DNA from: an uncultured Hydrogenophaga sp. | GTDB taxonomy: Bacteria > Pseudomonadota > Gammaproteobacteria > Burkholderiales > Burkholderiaceae_C | Reading direction: 5' to 3' | NCBI RefSeq assembly: GCF_958439165.1 | Contig: NZ_OY288129.1 | Coordinates: forward strand, 103,075 to 167,074 | DNA: 64,000 nucleotides | Shown here: positions 26,940-35,601 of the stretch, one piece after another | Layout: each line of letters opens with the position of its first letter | Position numbering within the stretch: position 1 is the first letter of the stretch | Made by a program: the position numbers and the translations under genes | Notes under the pieces: model-generated | What the model saw: the letters and a program-made list of their open reading frames with translations, nothing else | The model's database searches: none | Told to the model about the DNA's origin: nothing

Positions 26940-27707
26940 ATGCCCCTGCCGACACCCCACAGCCCCGCATCGCCCATCACCGCCATGGTGCTGGCGGCCG
27001 GGCGCGGCATGCGCATGCGGCCCCTGACCGACCACACTCCCAAGCCGCTGCTGCAGGTGCACGGCCTGCCGCTCATGCAGTGGCCCATGGACGCGCTGGC
27101 GGCCGGCGGTGTGAACCACTTCGTGGTCAACACCGCCTGGCTCGGCGAGCAGATCGGCATGCACTGCCGACAGTGGCAGGGCCGCCAACCGGGGGTGACC
27201 GTGCAGCTGTCCGACGAAGGCACCGACTTCGGCTACGCCCTGGAGACCGCCGGCGGCATCTCGCGCGCGCTGCCGTCGCTGGGCGACCTGTTCTGGGTGC
27301 TGGCCGCCGACGTGTACGCACCCGGCTTCCGCTTCGACCCGCAGGCCGTGGCGCAGTTTGCCGCCAGCGATGCGCTGGCTCACCTGTGGCTGGTGCCCAA
27401 CCCGGCACACAACCCGCGCGGCGACTTCGGCCTGGATCCGGCAGGCCGGGCCATCAACGGCGATGGCCCGGACGGCACCCGACTGACCTACAGCACCATC
27501 GGCCTGTACCGGCGAGCCCTGTTCGAGCCGCCGTGGTGCGACATCCACCCCGGCAATCCGCAGGGCACGGCCGCACCGCTGGCCCCCCTGCTGCGCCTGG
27601 CCATGGACGCCGGGCGGGTCACCGCCAGCCGTTTCGATGGCGCCTGGACCGATGTCGGCACCCCCGAGCGGCTGGCCGAACTCAACGCCACTGCACCGGG
27701 CGCGTGA
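26940..27707 (+). CDS. murU: N-acetylmuramate alpha-1-phosphate uridylyltransferase
   Basis: 255-residue sugar-phosphate nucleotidyltransferase. The signature VLAAGRGMRMRPLTDHTPKP, then LETAGGISRALPSLGD and WVLAADVYAP match MurU. It makes UDP-MurNAc from MurNAc 1-phosphate and UTP in the anabolic peptidoglycan recycling pathway that bypasses de novo synthesis. The kinase of this pathway (AmgK) is usually adjacent but here lies about 10 kb away, next to lptD. A later in-frame ATG at 26985 is an alternative start. Confidence 0.85.
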   Translation: MPLPTPHSPASPITAMVLAAGRGMRMRPLTDHTPKPLLQVHGLPLMQWPMDALAAGGVNHFVVNTAWLGEQIGMHCRQWQGRQPGVTVQLSDEGTDFGYALETAGGISRALPSLGDLFWVLAADVYAPGFRFDPQAVAQFAASDALAHLWLVPNPAHNPRGDFGLDPAGRAINGDGPDGTRLTYSTIGLYRRALFEPPWCDIHPGNPQGTAAPLAPLLRLAMDAGRVTASRFDGAWTDVGTPERLAELNATAPGA

Positions 27708-27733
27708 TTGCAAATGGGCCGACAATCCGGCCC

Positions 27734-29131
27734 ATGGACGCCACCCCCCACTTCGCCCTCTATGCCGAGCGCCGCGCCCGTGTGGCGGCCCGGCTCGCCC
27801 CTGGCGGCATTGCCGTCGTGCCCACCGCGCCGGAACGGCCGCGCAACCGGGACAGCGATTTCCTGTACCGGCACGACAGCTACTTCTATTACCTGACCGG
27901 CTTCACCGAGCCCAACGCCTGGCTGGTGATCACCGCCGAAGGCCACAGCACCCTGTTCTGCCAGCCCAAGGACATGGAGCGCGAGATCTGGGACGGCATC
28001 CGCCTGGGGCCGCAGGCCGCCCCCGCCACCCTCGGCGTGGACGAGGCCTATGCGGTCGACGAGCTGGACCGACGCCTGCCCCGTCTGCTGGAGAACCGCA
28101 GTGCCGTGTGGTTCCCGTTCGCGACCCATGAAGGGCTGGAGGTGCGCGTCGAAGGCTGGCTGCGCCAGGTGCGCGCCCGGGTGCGCTTCGGCGCGCTGTG
28201 CCCGCAGACCCAGCACGACCTGTGCGGCGTGCTGGACGAGATGCGGCTGATCAAGGACGCGCACGAACTCGCCGTCATGCGGCGCGCATCGCAGATCAGC
28301 GCCCGCGCCCACATCCGTGCCATGCAGAAGAGCGCGGCCATGCTGCGCGCCGGTCAGGACGTGCGCGAGTACCACCTGGACGCCGAACTGCTGCACGAAT
28401 TCCGCCAGCATGGCTCGCAGTACCCGGCCTACGGCAGCATCGTGGCGGCCGGCGCCAATGCCTGCGTGCTGCATTACCGGGCCGACGCCGCGCCCATCCG
28501 CGACGGCGAACTGGTGCTGATCGACGCCGGCTGCGAGCTCGACGGCTACGCCAGCGACATCACCCGCACCTTTCCGGCCAATGGCCGCTTCACCGGACCG
28601 CAGCGCGCGCTGTACGACCTGGTGCTGGCCAGCCAGGACGCCGCCGTGACCGCCACGCGGCCCGGCATGCGGTTCGTCGATCCGCACGACGCCACCGTGG
28701 CGGTGCTCGCCCAGGGTCTGCTCGACCTCGGCCTGCTCGACCGCAACAAGGTCGGCAACGCGCAGGACGTGATCGCCAGCCGCGCCTACTTCGCCTTCTA
28801 CATGCACCGCACCGGCCACTGGCTGGGCATGGATGTGCACGACTGCGGGAGCTATGTGGAGCCGAGCGAGCTGGGCACGGTAAATGAACGACGCGATCCG
28901 CTCTCGGGCGAGACCATCCGCGACCGGCCCAGCCGCATCCTGCAGGCCGGCATGGTGCTGACCATCGAGCCCGGCCTGTATGTGCGCCCTGCCGAAGGCG
29001 TGCCCAGCGAGTTCTGGAACATCGGCATCCGCATCGAGGACGACGCGGTCGTCACGCCGGACGGTTGCGAGCTCATCACCCGCGACGTGCCGGTCAAGGC
29101 CGACGAGATCGAAGCGCTGATGCGCGGCTGA
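27734..29131 (+). CDS. pepP: Xaa-Pro aminopeptidase (aminopeptidase P)
   Basis: 465 residues from the ATG at 27734, with an N-terminal AMP_N domain (DFLYRHDSYFYYLTGFTEPN) and a C-terminal pita-bread M24 domain. The dinuclear metal ligands are visible: the two Asp in LIDAGCELDGYASDITRTFP, His in HRTGHWLGMDVHDCG, Glu in TIEPGLYV and Glu in IRIEDDAVV. It removes an N-terminal residue preceding Pro. The frame is open far upstream, but that stretch is antisense to tkt and not part of the gene. Stop codon overlaps the next start (ATGA-like TGATG). Confidence 0.95.
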   Translation: MDATPHFALYAERRARVAARLAPGGIAVVPTAPERPRNRDSDFLYRHDSYFYYLTGFTEPNAWLVITAEGHSTLFCQPKDMEREIWDGIRLGPQAAPATLGVDEAYAVDELDRRLPRLLENRSAVWFPFATHEGLEVRVEGWLRQVRARVRFGALCPQTQHDLCGVLDEMRLIKDAHELAVMRRASQISARAHIRAMQKSAAMLRAGQDVREYHLDAELLHEFRQHGSQYPAYGSIVAAGANACVLHYRADAAPIRDGELVLIDAGCELDGYASDITRTFPANGRFTGPQRALYDLVLASQDAAVTATRPGMRFVDPHDATVAVLAQGLLDLGLLDRNKVGNAQDVIASRAYFAFYMHRTGHWLGMDVHDCGSYVEPSELGTVNERRDPLSGETIRDRPSRILQAGMVLTIEPGLYVRPAEGVPSEFWNIGIRIEDDAVVTPDGCELITRDVPVKADEIEALMRG

Positions 29132-29718
29132 TGCGCAGCCCCGACGACACCATGCGCGTGCTGCACGTCTGCGTCGGTCAGGCCCGGCCGCTGGCCATCG
29201 GCCAGCGCAGTTTCCTCTCGGCCATCGGCAAGAGCGGGGTGACGGGACCGGTCAGGCTCGGTCCGCTCGGGCTGGAAGGTGACGAGCAGGCCGACCCCAG
29301 CGTGCATGGCGGACTGGACAAGGCGGTCTATGCCTATCCGCAGGAACACTACGGCTTCTGGGAAGCACAGCGGGGCGGCCTGTTCGACGACCCGCTGCCG
29401 CCGGGTGCGCTGGGCGAGAACCTGCTGGTGCAGGGCCTGCTGGAGAACGCGCTGTGGATCGGCGACGAACTGGTGCTGCCCGACGCCACCCTGCGCGTGA
29501 CCGCTCCGCGCGAACCCTGCTTCAAGTTCAACGCCCGCATGGGCCTGAAGGACGCCGGGCGCCGGATGATGGAAGCGCTCAATCCCGGCTTCTACCTGGC
29601 GGTGGTGCGGCCCGGCAGCGTGCAGGCCGGCGATCCGGTGGAACTGCGCCCCGGTCCGCGGGGTCTTCGGGTGGACGAGGCCTTCGCCGCGCGCCGCCTG
29701 AAGCACCTGCGCGGCTGA
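29131..29718 (+). CDS. MOSC-domain protein (YiiM-like)
   Basis: 195 residues. The MOSC domain carries LGLEGDEQADPSVHGGLDKA, KAVYAYPQEHY, and the conserved Cys in APREPCFKFNARM. MOSC proteins bind molybdenum cofactor or related sulfur carriers; YiiM relatives reduce N-hydroxylated compounds such as 6-hydroxylaminopurine. The start ATG overlaps the pepP stop by one base, so it is translationally coupled to pepP. Confidence 0.88.
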   Translation: MRSPDDTMRVLHVCVGQARPLAIGQRSFLSAIGKSGVTGPVRLGPLGLEGDEQADPSVHGGLDKAVYAYPQEHYGFWEAQRGGLFDDPLPPGALGENLLVQGLLENALWIGDELVLPDATLRVTAPREPCFKFNARMGLKDAGRRMMEALNPGFYLAVVRPGSVQAGDPVELRPGPRGLRVDEAFAARRLKHLRG

Positions 29719-29860
29719 ACAGCCCGGGATTCCCTGCCGAAATGTCACAAGCCCTGCGACCGCGGGGTGCTGACTGAAATACCGGGTTTTCCCGGGTCCG
29801 AACTTAGAATGCGGATCCTGCTTTCACATGGCAGAAATCCACACCGCCAGGAGACAACGG

Positions 29861-32188
29861 ATGAACAAGGACAACAGCCCCGAGGACAAACGTGCCGAGC
29901 TGCGCCGCGCCGCGCTCGAGTACCACGAGAAACCGGTCCCGGGCAAGCTGGCCATCGCCGCCACCAAGCAGCTCACCAACCAGCGCGACCTGGCACTGGC
30001 CTACTCGCCCGGTGTGGCGGCCCCTTGCGAAGAGATCGTGGCCGATCCGGTGAACGCCTTCAAGTACACCAGCCGCGGCAACCTGGTGGCCGTCATCACC
30101 AACGGCACGGCCGTGCTCGGCCTGGGCGACATCGGCCCGCTGGCGGCCAAGCCGGTGATGGAAGGCAAGGCAGTCCTGTTCAAGAAGTTCTCCGGCATCG
30201 ACGTCTTCGACATCGAGATCAACGAGAAGGACCCCGACAAGCTGGTCGACATCATTGCCTCGCTGGAGCCCACCTTCGGCGGCATCAACCTGGAAGACAT
30301 CAAGGCGCCCGACTGCTTCTATGTGGAGCGCAAGCTGCGCGAGCGCATGAAGATCCCGGTCTTCCACGACGACCAGCACGGCACCGCCATCGTGGTGGGT
30401 GCGGCCATCCTCAACGGCCTGAAGGTGGTGGGCAAGGACATCAAGCAGGTCAAGCTGGTGACCTCCGGCGCCGGCGCTGCAGCTCTTGCCTGCCTGGGCC
30501 TGCTGGTCAAGCTGGGGCTGCCGCGTGAAAACATCTGGGTGACCGACCTCGCCGGCGTGGTCTATGAAGGCCGCACCGAGCTGATGGACGAGGACAAGAT
30601 CCAGTTTGCCCAGAAGACCGATCACCGCACCCTGGCTGAAGTCATCGCTGGCGCCGACATCTTCCTCGGCCTGTCGGCCGGCGGCGTGCTCAAGCAGCCG
30701 ATGGTCAAGGCCATGGGCAACCGCCCGTTGATCTTCGCCCTGGCCAACCCGAATCCCGAGATCTCGCCGGAAGACGTGAAGGCCGTGCGCGACGACGCCA
30801 TCATGGCCACCGGCCGGACCGACTACCCGAACCAGGTCAACAACGTCCTGTGCTTCCCCTACATCTTCCGGGGCGCACTCGACGCGGGTGCGTCGACCAT
30901 CACCGACGCCATGGAGATCGCGGCGGTGCATGCCATTGCCGAGCTGGCCCAGGCCGAGCAGAGCGAGGTGGTGGCCGCCGCCTACGCCGGCGAGAAGCTG
31001 GCCTTCGGCCCCGAGTACCTGATCCCCAAGCCGTTCGATCCGCGCCTGATGATCAAGATCGCGCCGGCCGTGGCCCAGGCCGCGGCCGACAGCGGCGTGG
31101 CGCTGCGCCCGGTCACCGACATGACGGCCTACCGCGAGAAGCTGCAGAGCTTCGTGTTCGCGTCCGGCACCATCATGAAGCCCATCTATGCAGCGGCCAA
31201 GATGGCAGCCCGCAAACGTGTGGCCTATGCCGAAGGCGAAGAGGAACGCGTCCTGCGCGCCTGCCAGATCGTGGTGGACGAGGGCCTGGCCCGCCCCACC
31301 CTGATCGGCCGCCCGGCCGTCATCGCCCAGCGCATCGAGAAGTTCGGCCTGCGCCTGCGCGAGGAGCTGGACTACGACGTGGTCAACGTCGAGCAGGACA
31401 ACCGCTACCGCGACTTCTGGCAGTCCTACCACCGCATGACCGAGCGCAAGGGCGTGACCCAGCAGCTCGCCAAGATCGAGATGCGCCGGCGCCTGACCCT
31501 GATCGGCGCCATGCTGCTGCACAAGGGCGAGGTCGACGGTCTCATCTGCGGCACCTGGGGCAACACCCACAACCACCTGGAGTACATCGACCAGGTGATC
31601 GGCAAACGCGTCGGTGGCAGCCCGCGCACCCCTCAGGACATTCCGGTGTACGCCTGCATGAACGGCCTCATGCTGCCGGGCCGCCAGGTGTTCCTGGTCG
31701 ACACCCATGTCAACCACGACCCGACCCCGGAGCAGCTGTGCGAGATCACGGTGATGGCCGCCGAAGAGATGATGCGCTTCGGCCTGCAGCCCAAGGTGGC
31801 CCTGCTGTCGCACTCGAACTTCGGCTCCTCCAGCCAGCCGTCGGCCGTGAAGATGCGCCGCACGCTGGAGCTGCTGCGCGAACAGGCACCGTGGCTGGAA
31901 GTCGACGGCGAGATGCACGGGGACGTGGCGCTGGACGCCGACGCACGCGCCGCCCTCATGCCCCACTCCACCCTAAAGGGAGCCGCCAACCTGCTGGTGC
32001 TGCCCAACATGGATTCGGCCAACATCGCCTACAACCTGCTCAAGACCGCGGCCGGCGGCAACATCGCCATCGGGCCGGTGCTGCTGGGTGCTGCACAGCC
32101 TGTGCACATCCTGACGGCCAGCGCCACCGTGCGCCGGATCGTGAACATGACAGCTCTCACCGTGGCCGACGCCAACGCCGCTCGCTGA
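29861..32188 (+). CDS. maeB: NADP-dependent malic enzyme with phosphotransacetylase-like domain
   Basis: 775 residues from the ATG at 29861 (AGGAGACAACGG upstream). The malic N-domain has NQRDLALAYSPGVAAPCEEI, the NAD(P)-binding domain VTSGAGAAALACLGLL and LANPNPEISPEDVKAVRDDA, and the C-terminal half (about 430-760) is a PTA/PTB domain (LIGRPAVIAQRIEKFGLRLR). Oxidatively decarboxylates malate to pyruvate; the PTA domain usually binds acetyl-CoA and regulates rather than catalyses. Confidence 0.96.
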   Translation: MNKDNSPEDKRAELRRAALEYHEKPVPGKLAIAATKQLTNQRDLALAYSPGVAAPCEEIVADPVNAFKYTSRGNLVAVITNGTAVLGLGDIGPLAAKPVMEGKAVLFKKFSGIDVFDIEINEKDPDKLVDIIASLEPTFGGINLEDIKAPDCFYVERKLRERMKIPVFHDDQHGTAIVVGAAILNGLKVVGKDIKQVKLVTSGAGAAALACLGLLVKLGLPRENIWVTDLAGVVYEGRTELMDEDKIQFAQKTDHRTLAEVIAGADIFLGLSAGGVLKQPMVKAMGNRPLIFALANPNPEISPEDVKAVRDDAIMATGRTDYPNQVNNVLCFPYIFRGALDAGASTITDAMEIAAVHAIAELAQAEQSEVVAAAYAGEKLAFGPEYLIPKPFDPRLMIKIAPAVAQAAADSGVALRPVTDMTAYREKLQSFVFASGTIMKPIYAAAKMAARKRVAYAEGEEERVLRACQIVVDEGLARPTLIGRPAVIAQRIEKFGLRLREELDYDVVNVEQDNRYRDFWQSYHRMTERKGVTQQLAKIEMRRRLTLIGAMLLHKGEVDGLICGTWGNTHNHLEYIDQVIGKRVGGSPRTPQDIPVYACMNGLMLPGRQVFLVDTHVNHDPTPEQLCEITVMAAEEMMRFGLQPKVALLSHSNFGSSSQPSAVKMRRTLELLREQAPWLEVDGEMHGDVALDADARAALMPHSTLKGAANLLVLPNMDSANIAYNLLKTAAGGNIAIGPVLLGAAQPVHILTASATVRRIVNMTALTVADANAAR

Positions 32189-32315
32189 GCTCCGCAGCGC
32201 TAGGGATCACTCACTTCCTGCGCGCTGGATTGCCCCCTCCGGTGCCCGCTTTTTGTGCAATAACTTGCATTTCCGGGCCGGTTAGGGCACACTCCGGAGC
32301 TTGAATTTCAGGGTT

Positions 32316-32353
32316 AACCCGCCTCTCTCCACGATCGGTGGAGACGGCGGGTT
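32316..32353 (+). promoter_or_regulatory. Leader hairpin upstream of the RNase gene
   Basis: AACCCGCC pairs with GGCGGGTT, and inside that TCTCCAC pairs with GTGGAGA around a GATCG loop, forming a 15-bp stem with one small bulge. It ends 26 bp before the RNase ATG and 9 bp before the Shine-Dalgarno AGGAG. No T-run follows, so it is not a normal terminator; it could control translation or mRNA stability. The rest of the 191-bp gap after maeB shows no gene. Confidence 0.6.
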
Positions 32354-32379
32354 GATCGCTTCAGGAGCAACGCACGTTC

Positions 32380-32838
32380 ATGGGTCTGTGGCAGATCCGC
32401 CCCCGCCGGAAGGGAAGTCCTCGCGGAACCGCTCGGGTTCTGGCGGCTTCGCTGGCGGCGGTGCTGGCAGCAGGTCTGACAGCGGCGCTGAGCACCATTG
32501 TGGTGCAGGCCCGTTCGCCGGATCCGGTGCCGCTGGGCGCCGTCACCGGGACCACCATCGCGTTGTCCGGGCTGCCGGTCCAGGGTCAGCAGGTGATGGG
32601 ACAGATCCTCCAGGGAGGTCCGTTCCGTTATGAAAAAGATGGAACCGTCTTTTTCAACCGTGAACGGTTGCTGCCCCAGCAGAAGCGCGGGTTTTACCGG
32701 GAATACACCGTGCCCACTCCGGGGCTGAAGCACCGGGGGGCAAGGCGTATCGTTTGCGGCGGGCAGGAGCCACGGCAACCGGATGCGTGTTACTACACCG
32801 AGGACCACTACGCCAGCTTCAGGCTGATCGTGCGGTGA
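32380..32838 (+). CDS. Secreted guanyl-type ribonuclease (barnase/RNase Sa family)
   Basis: 152 residues. A basic 19-residue start is followed by a hydrophobic segment (VLAASLAAVLAAGLTAALST) that is either a signal peptide (possible cleavage after VVQA) or an anchor. The mature domain matches N1/T1-barnase enzymes: FRYEKDGTVFFNRERLLPQQ, FYREYTVPTPG with catalytic Glu108, HRGARRIV with Arg123, and YYTEDHYASF with His143. It cleaves RNA, outside the cytoplasm if exported. AGGAG lies 12 bp before the ATG. The barstar gene follows by 49 bp. Confidence 0.88.
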   Translation: MGLWQIRPRRKGSPRGTARVLAASLAAVLAAGLTAALSTIVVQARSPDPVPLGAVTGTTIALSGLPVQGQQVMGQILQGGPFRYEKDGTVFFNRERLLPQQKRGFYREYTVPTPGLKHRGARRIVCGGQEPRQPDACYYTEDHYASFRLIVR

Positions 32839-32887
32839 CCCGGCAGCGACGGATCTTTTAACTTTGACTGTGGAAAGAAGAGCGGAG

Positions 32888-33430
32888 ATGGACACGCCAC
32901 TTCGTAATGTACGAACCAACATCGTTCAGTCGATTCGCGCCTTCGGCGTGAAAGAACTGCAGGCTGCGGCCGAACAGCTGGGTCACCACTTCCTCTACGC
33001 CAACCTGGCCAAGGCCCAGAGCAAGCAGGACGTGCTCGAACTGATCGCTGCCCAGTACACCCTGCCGCCGCACTTCGGCAAGAACTTCGACGCGCTGTAC
33101 GACTGCATGACCGACATGGTCCACAAGTCGGGTCCGCAGACCGGTTTCATCGTGGTCCTGGAGCACATCCCGGCCCACTCGAAGTTCGACAAGGAAGCCC
33201 GCGAGCAGCTGCTCGACATCTTCCGCGACACCGCCGATTACTGGTCCGACCGTCGTATCCCTTTCCGCTGCTTCTATTCCTTCTCGGTAGCGCGCACGCC
33301 GAAGGGTGAAGAGCCGATCGAGGTGCAGAGCGAAGAGCCCATGCCCACGGACAAGATCCTGGACGTGAGCCCGATGGCACTGCGCATGAGCAGCCCGTTC
33401 AACGCAGGCTATTGGCTCAACGCCGCCTGA
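32888..33430 (+). CDS. Barstar-family RNase inhibitor
   Basis: 180 residues, about twice the size of barstar. The core (about 25-110) contains HFLYANLAKAQSKQDVLELI and the barnase-binding helix LPPHFGKNFDALYDCMTDM. It is extended at both ends; the tail (about 145-180) includes MPTDKILDVSPMALRMSSPF with no recognised domain. No signal peptide, so it should protect the cytoplasm from the RNase encoded 49 bp upstream. Starts at ATG 32888 after GAAAGAAGAG. Followed by a strong bidirectional terminator. Confidence 0.9.
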   Translation: MDTPLRNVRTNIVQSIRAFGVKELQAAAEQLGHHFLYANLAKAQSKQDVLELIAAQYTLPPHFGKNFDALYDCMTDMVHKSGPQTGFIVVLEHIPAHSKFDKEAREQLLDIFRDTADYWSDRRIPFRCFYSFSVARTPKGEEPIEVQSEEPMPTDKILDVSPMALRMSSPFNAGYWLNAA

Positions 33431-33447
33431 AGCCAGGCTGCCCACAG

Positions 33448-33475
33448 AAAAAGCCGCTGACATCAGCGGCTTTTT
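33448..33475. terminator. Bidirectional terminator between barstar and rsmA
   Basis: A 12-bp perfect stem (AAAAAGCCGCTG / CAGCGGCTTTTT) with a 4-nt loop, flanked by A-run and T-run. It lies 17 bp after the barstar stop and directly abuts the convergent rsmA stop codon, so it can serve both genes. Confidence 0.92.
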
Positions 33476-34243
33476 TCATGCCTGAACGGCCTGGGTGAGC
33501 GCCACGTATTCGGTCACCGGCACTTCCTCGGCCCGGCGCTGCAGATCGAAGCTGCCAGCAAAGCCGCGCGCCTCCAGCCAACGGCCCAGGGTGTTGCGCA
33601 GGATCTTGCGGCGCTGGCTGAACGCGGTCTGAACCAGCTCGCCGTAAAGACGCACATCGATGGCGGGGGGCTCGGCCAGCGGCACCATGCGCACCACCGC
33701 ACTGTCCACCCGGGGCGGCGGGTCAAAGCTCTCCGGCGGCACGAACAGCACGTTCTCCATGGCGTAACGCCACTGCAGCATGACCGAGAGGCGACCGTAA
33801 TCGGCCGTGGCCGGCGCGGCCACCATGCGGTCGATCACTTCCTTCTGCAGCATGAAGTGCTGGTCACGCACCACCGCCACATGGTCCAGCAGGTGAAACA
33901 GGATCGGGGTGGAGATGTTGTAGGGCAGGTTGCCGACGATGCGCAACGAGCCAGGCGCCTGCATCCGGTGCGCCATTGCAGTGATGTCGACCTTGAGGAT
34001 GTCGGACTCCACCACGTCGAGCTGCGGATGCTGGCGCAGCCGCGCGGCCAGGTCGCGGTCGAGTTCGATGACGGTCAGGCGCCCGAGGCGCTCCACCAGC
34101 GGCTGGGTCAGCGCGGCGAGGCCAGGGCCGATCTCGACCACCGGCTCGCCAGCCAACGGAGCAATGGCGGCAACGATGGCATCGATGATGCCGTCGTCGG
34201 TCAGGAAGTGCTGGCCGAAGCGCTTGCGGGCGACATGGCTCAC
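33476..34243 (-). CDS. rsmA: 16S rRNA dimethyladenosine transferase
   Basis: 255 residues. Begins SHVARKRFGQHFLTDDGI; SAM-binding motif VEIGPGLAALTQPL; catalytic motif VGNLPYNISTPILFHLLD. Dimethylates two adjacent adenosines at the 3' end of 16S rRNA (also known as KsgA). The start is GTG, overlapping the surA stop by four bases (GTGA). Last gene of the lptD-surA-rsmA operon. Confidence 0.95.
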   Translation of the reverse strand: MSHVARKRFGQHFLTDDGIIDAIVAAIAPLAGEPVVEIGPGLAALTQPLVERLGRLTVIELDRDLAARLRQHPQLDVVESDILKVDITAMAHRMQAPGSLRIVGNLPYNISTPILFHLLDHVAVVRDQHFMLQKEVIDRMVAAPATADYGRLSVMLQWRYAMENVLFVPPESFDPPPRVDSAVVRMVPLAEPPAIDVRLYGELVQTAFSQRRKILRNTLGRWLEARGFAGSFDLQRRAEEVPVTEYVALTQAVQA

Positions 34244-35601
34244 AGCTGGGGTTCTTCGCGGATCTCGACGTAGGCACGGGCACGGATGTCGCGCGCCCAG
34301 AGCTCCAGGGCCTCGGTGGCCTTCTTTTCCCGCACGATGTTGCGCACCGCCTCGCGCTGATCGCGCTGGCTCAGGGCCTGCTGGCGGCGTTCATCGACCC
34401 GGATCAGGTGGACGCCGAAACGCGAGACCACCGGGGGAGACACTTCGCCGGGACGCAGCGCGTCCATCGCTTGTTCGAACTCGGGCACGAACTGGCCGGG
34501 CGACGCCCAACCGAGTTCACCACCGCCGGCAGCCGACCCGTCGGCGCTGTGTTCCCGCGCCAGATCTTCGAAGCGGGCCTGACCGGCCGCCATCTGCTGG
34601 CGCCAGCCGTTCAGGCGCTCGATGGCCTGGGCCTGGCTGAGCTGGGCCGAGGGGCGCAGCAGGATGTGACGGGCCCGGGTCTGGGTGACGGTCGCGTCGA
34701 CGCCCGCGGTGCGCTTTTCGACCACCTTGAGCACGTGAAAACCGGCCGGGCTGCGCAGCGGTCCGGCCACTGCGCCCACGGGCAGATTCTGGACGCCATT
34801 GACGAACAGCTCGGGCAGGCGACTGGCGGGGCGCATGCCGAAGGTGCCACCGCGGGTGCGCTCGGGCGCGTCGGACAGCTCGCGGGCGAGGACGGCGATG
34901 TCTTCACCCGCGCGGGCCCGGCGGACCGCCTCGTCGGCCTTGGCCTTGAGCGCCTGCACCTGGGCTTCGCTGGCACCTTCGGGGACGGCCACCAGCACAT
35001 GACCCAGGTTGAGCTCCAGGGCATTCGGGTTGCTGGCAGGCCGCTGGTCACGCAGGTGGTTGTCGATGTCCGCCTCGCTGACGGTGACCTTGGAGATCAC
35101 CTCGCGCTCCTGCAGGCGCTGCAGGGTGAGTTCGCGCCTGAGCTCGGTGCGGAACTGGGCCACGTCGGTCCCGGCGTCCTGGACCAGCCGACGCCGGAAG
35201 TCCTCGCGGCTGAGCTGGTTCTGGGCGGCTACAGCCCTTTCGGCCTCGTCGACATCGCCATCGCTCACCCGGACGCCGACATCCACCGCGTGCTGCAGCT
35301 GGGCACGCTCGGTGATGACCAGCTCCATCACCTCGGCAATGATCTGGTCACGCGTGGGCTGCGGACCACCTCGCTGGGCCAGCTGCTGCGCGGCCCGCTG
35401 CACGCGACGGCGGATCTCGCTGTTGGTGACCGGCTCGGAGTTGACCAGTGCAACGATGAAGTCGGCGGTGCGGGCGGCCGACGGCGAAGCGGGCACCGGA
35501 GCTGCACGGGTTGCCTGTGACTGGGCGTGCACCGGGCCGGCGGCCAGGAGGACGGCCAGGGCCATGCCGGTCAGTCGGAGGGAGATGAGGCGATCAGTCA
35601 T
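34240..35601 (-). CDS. surA: Periplasmic chaperone and peptidyl-prolyl isomerase SurA
   Basis: 453 residues from ATG 35601 (MTDRLISLRLTGMALAVLLA), a signal peptide ending VHAQS. The SurA_N domain (FIVALVNSEPVTNSEIRRRV) is followed by two rotamase PPIC domains, e.g. ARHILLRPSAQLSQAQAIER and GELGWASPGQFVPEFEQAMD. It helps outer-membrane beta-barrel proteins, including LptD, to fold. The start overlaps the lptD stop by eight bases (ATGACTGA), giving tight coupling. Confidence 0.95.
   Translation of the reverse strand: MTDRLISLRLTGMALAVLLAAGPVHAQSQATRAAPVPASPSAARTADFIVALVNSEPVTNSEIRRRVQRAAQQLAQRGGPQPTRDQIIAEVMELVITERAQLQHAVDVGVRVSDGDVDEAERAVAAQNQLSREDFRRRLVQDAGTDVAQFRTELRRELTLQRLQEREVISKVTVSEADIDNHLRDQRPASNPNALELNLGHVLVAVPEGASEAQVQALKAKADEAVRRARAGEDIAVLARELSDAPERTRGGTFGMRPASRLPELFVNGVQNLPVGAVAGPLRSPAGFHVLKVVEKRTAGVDATVTQTRARHILLRPSAQLSQAQAIERLNGWRQQMAAGQARFEDLAREHSADGSAAGGGELGWASPGQFVPEFEQAMDALRPGEVSPPVVSRFGVHLIRVDERRQQALSQRDQREAVRNIVREKKATEALELWARDIRARAYVEIREEPQL

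Noticed and set aside
24803..27733. An upstream extension of the pepP frame giving 1442 codons.
   Set aside because: The extension is antisense to tkt and runs through murU in another frame; the pepP start at 27734 gives the normal N-terminus.
29804..31966. A 720-codon minus-strand open frame opposite maeB.
   Set aside because: It is the antisense of a fully recognisable malic enzyme; composition is shadow-like and it has no independent motifs.
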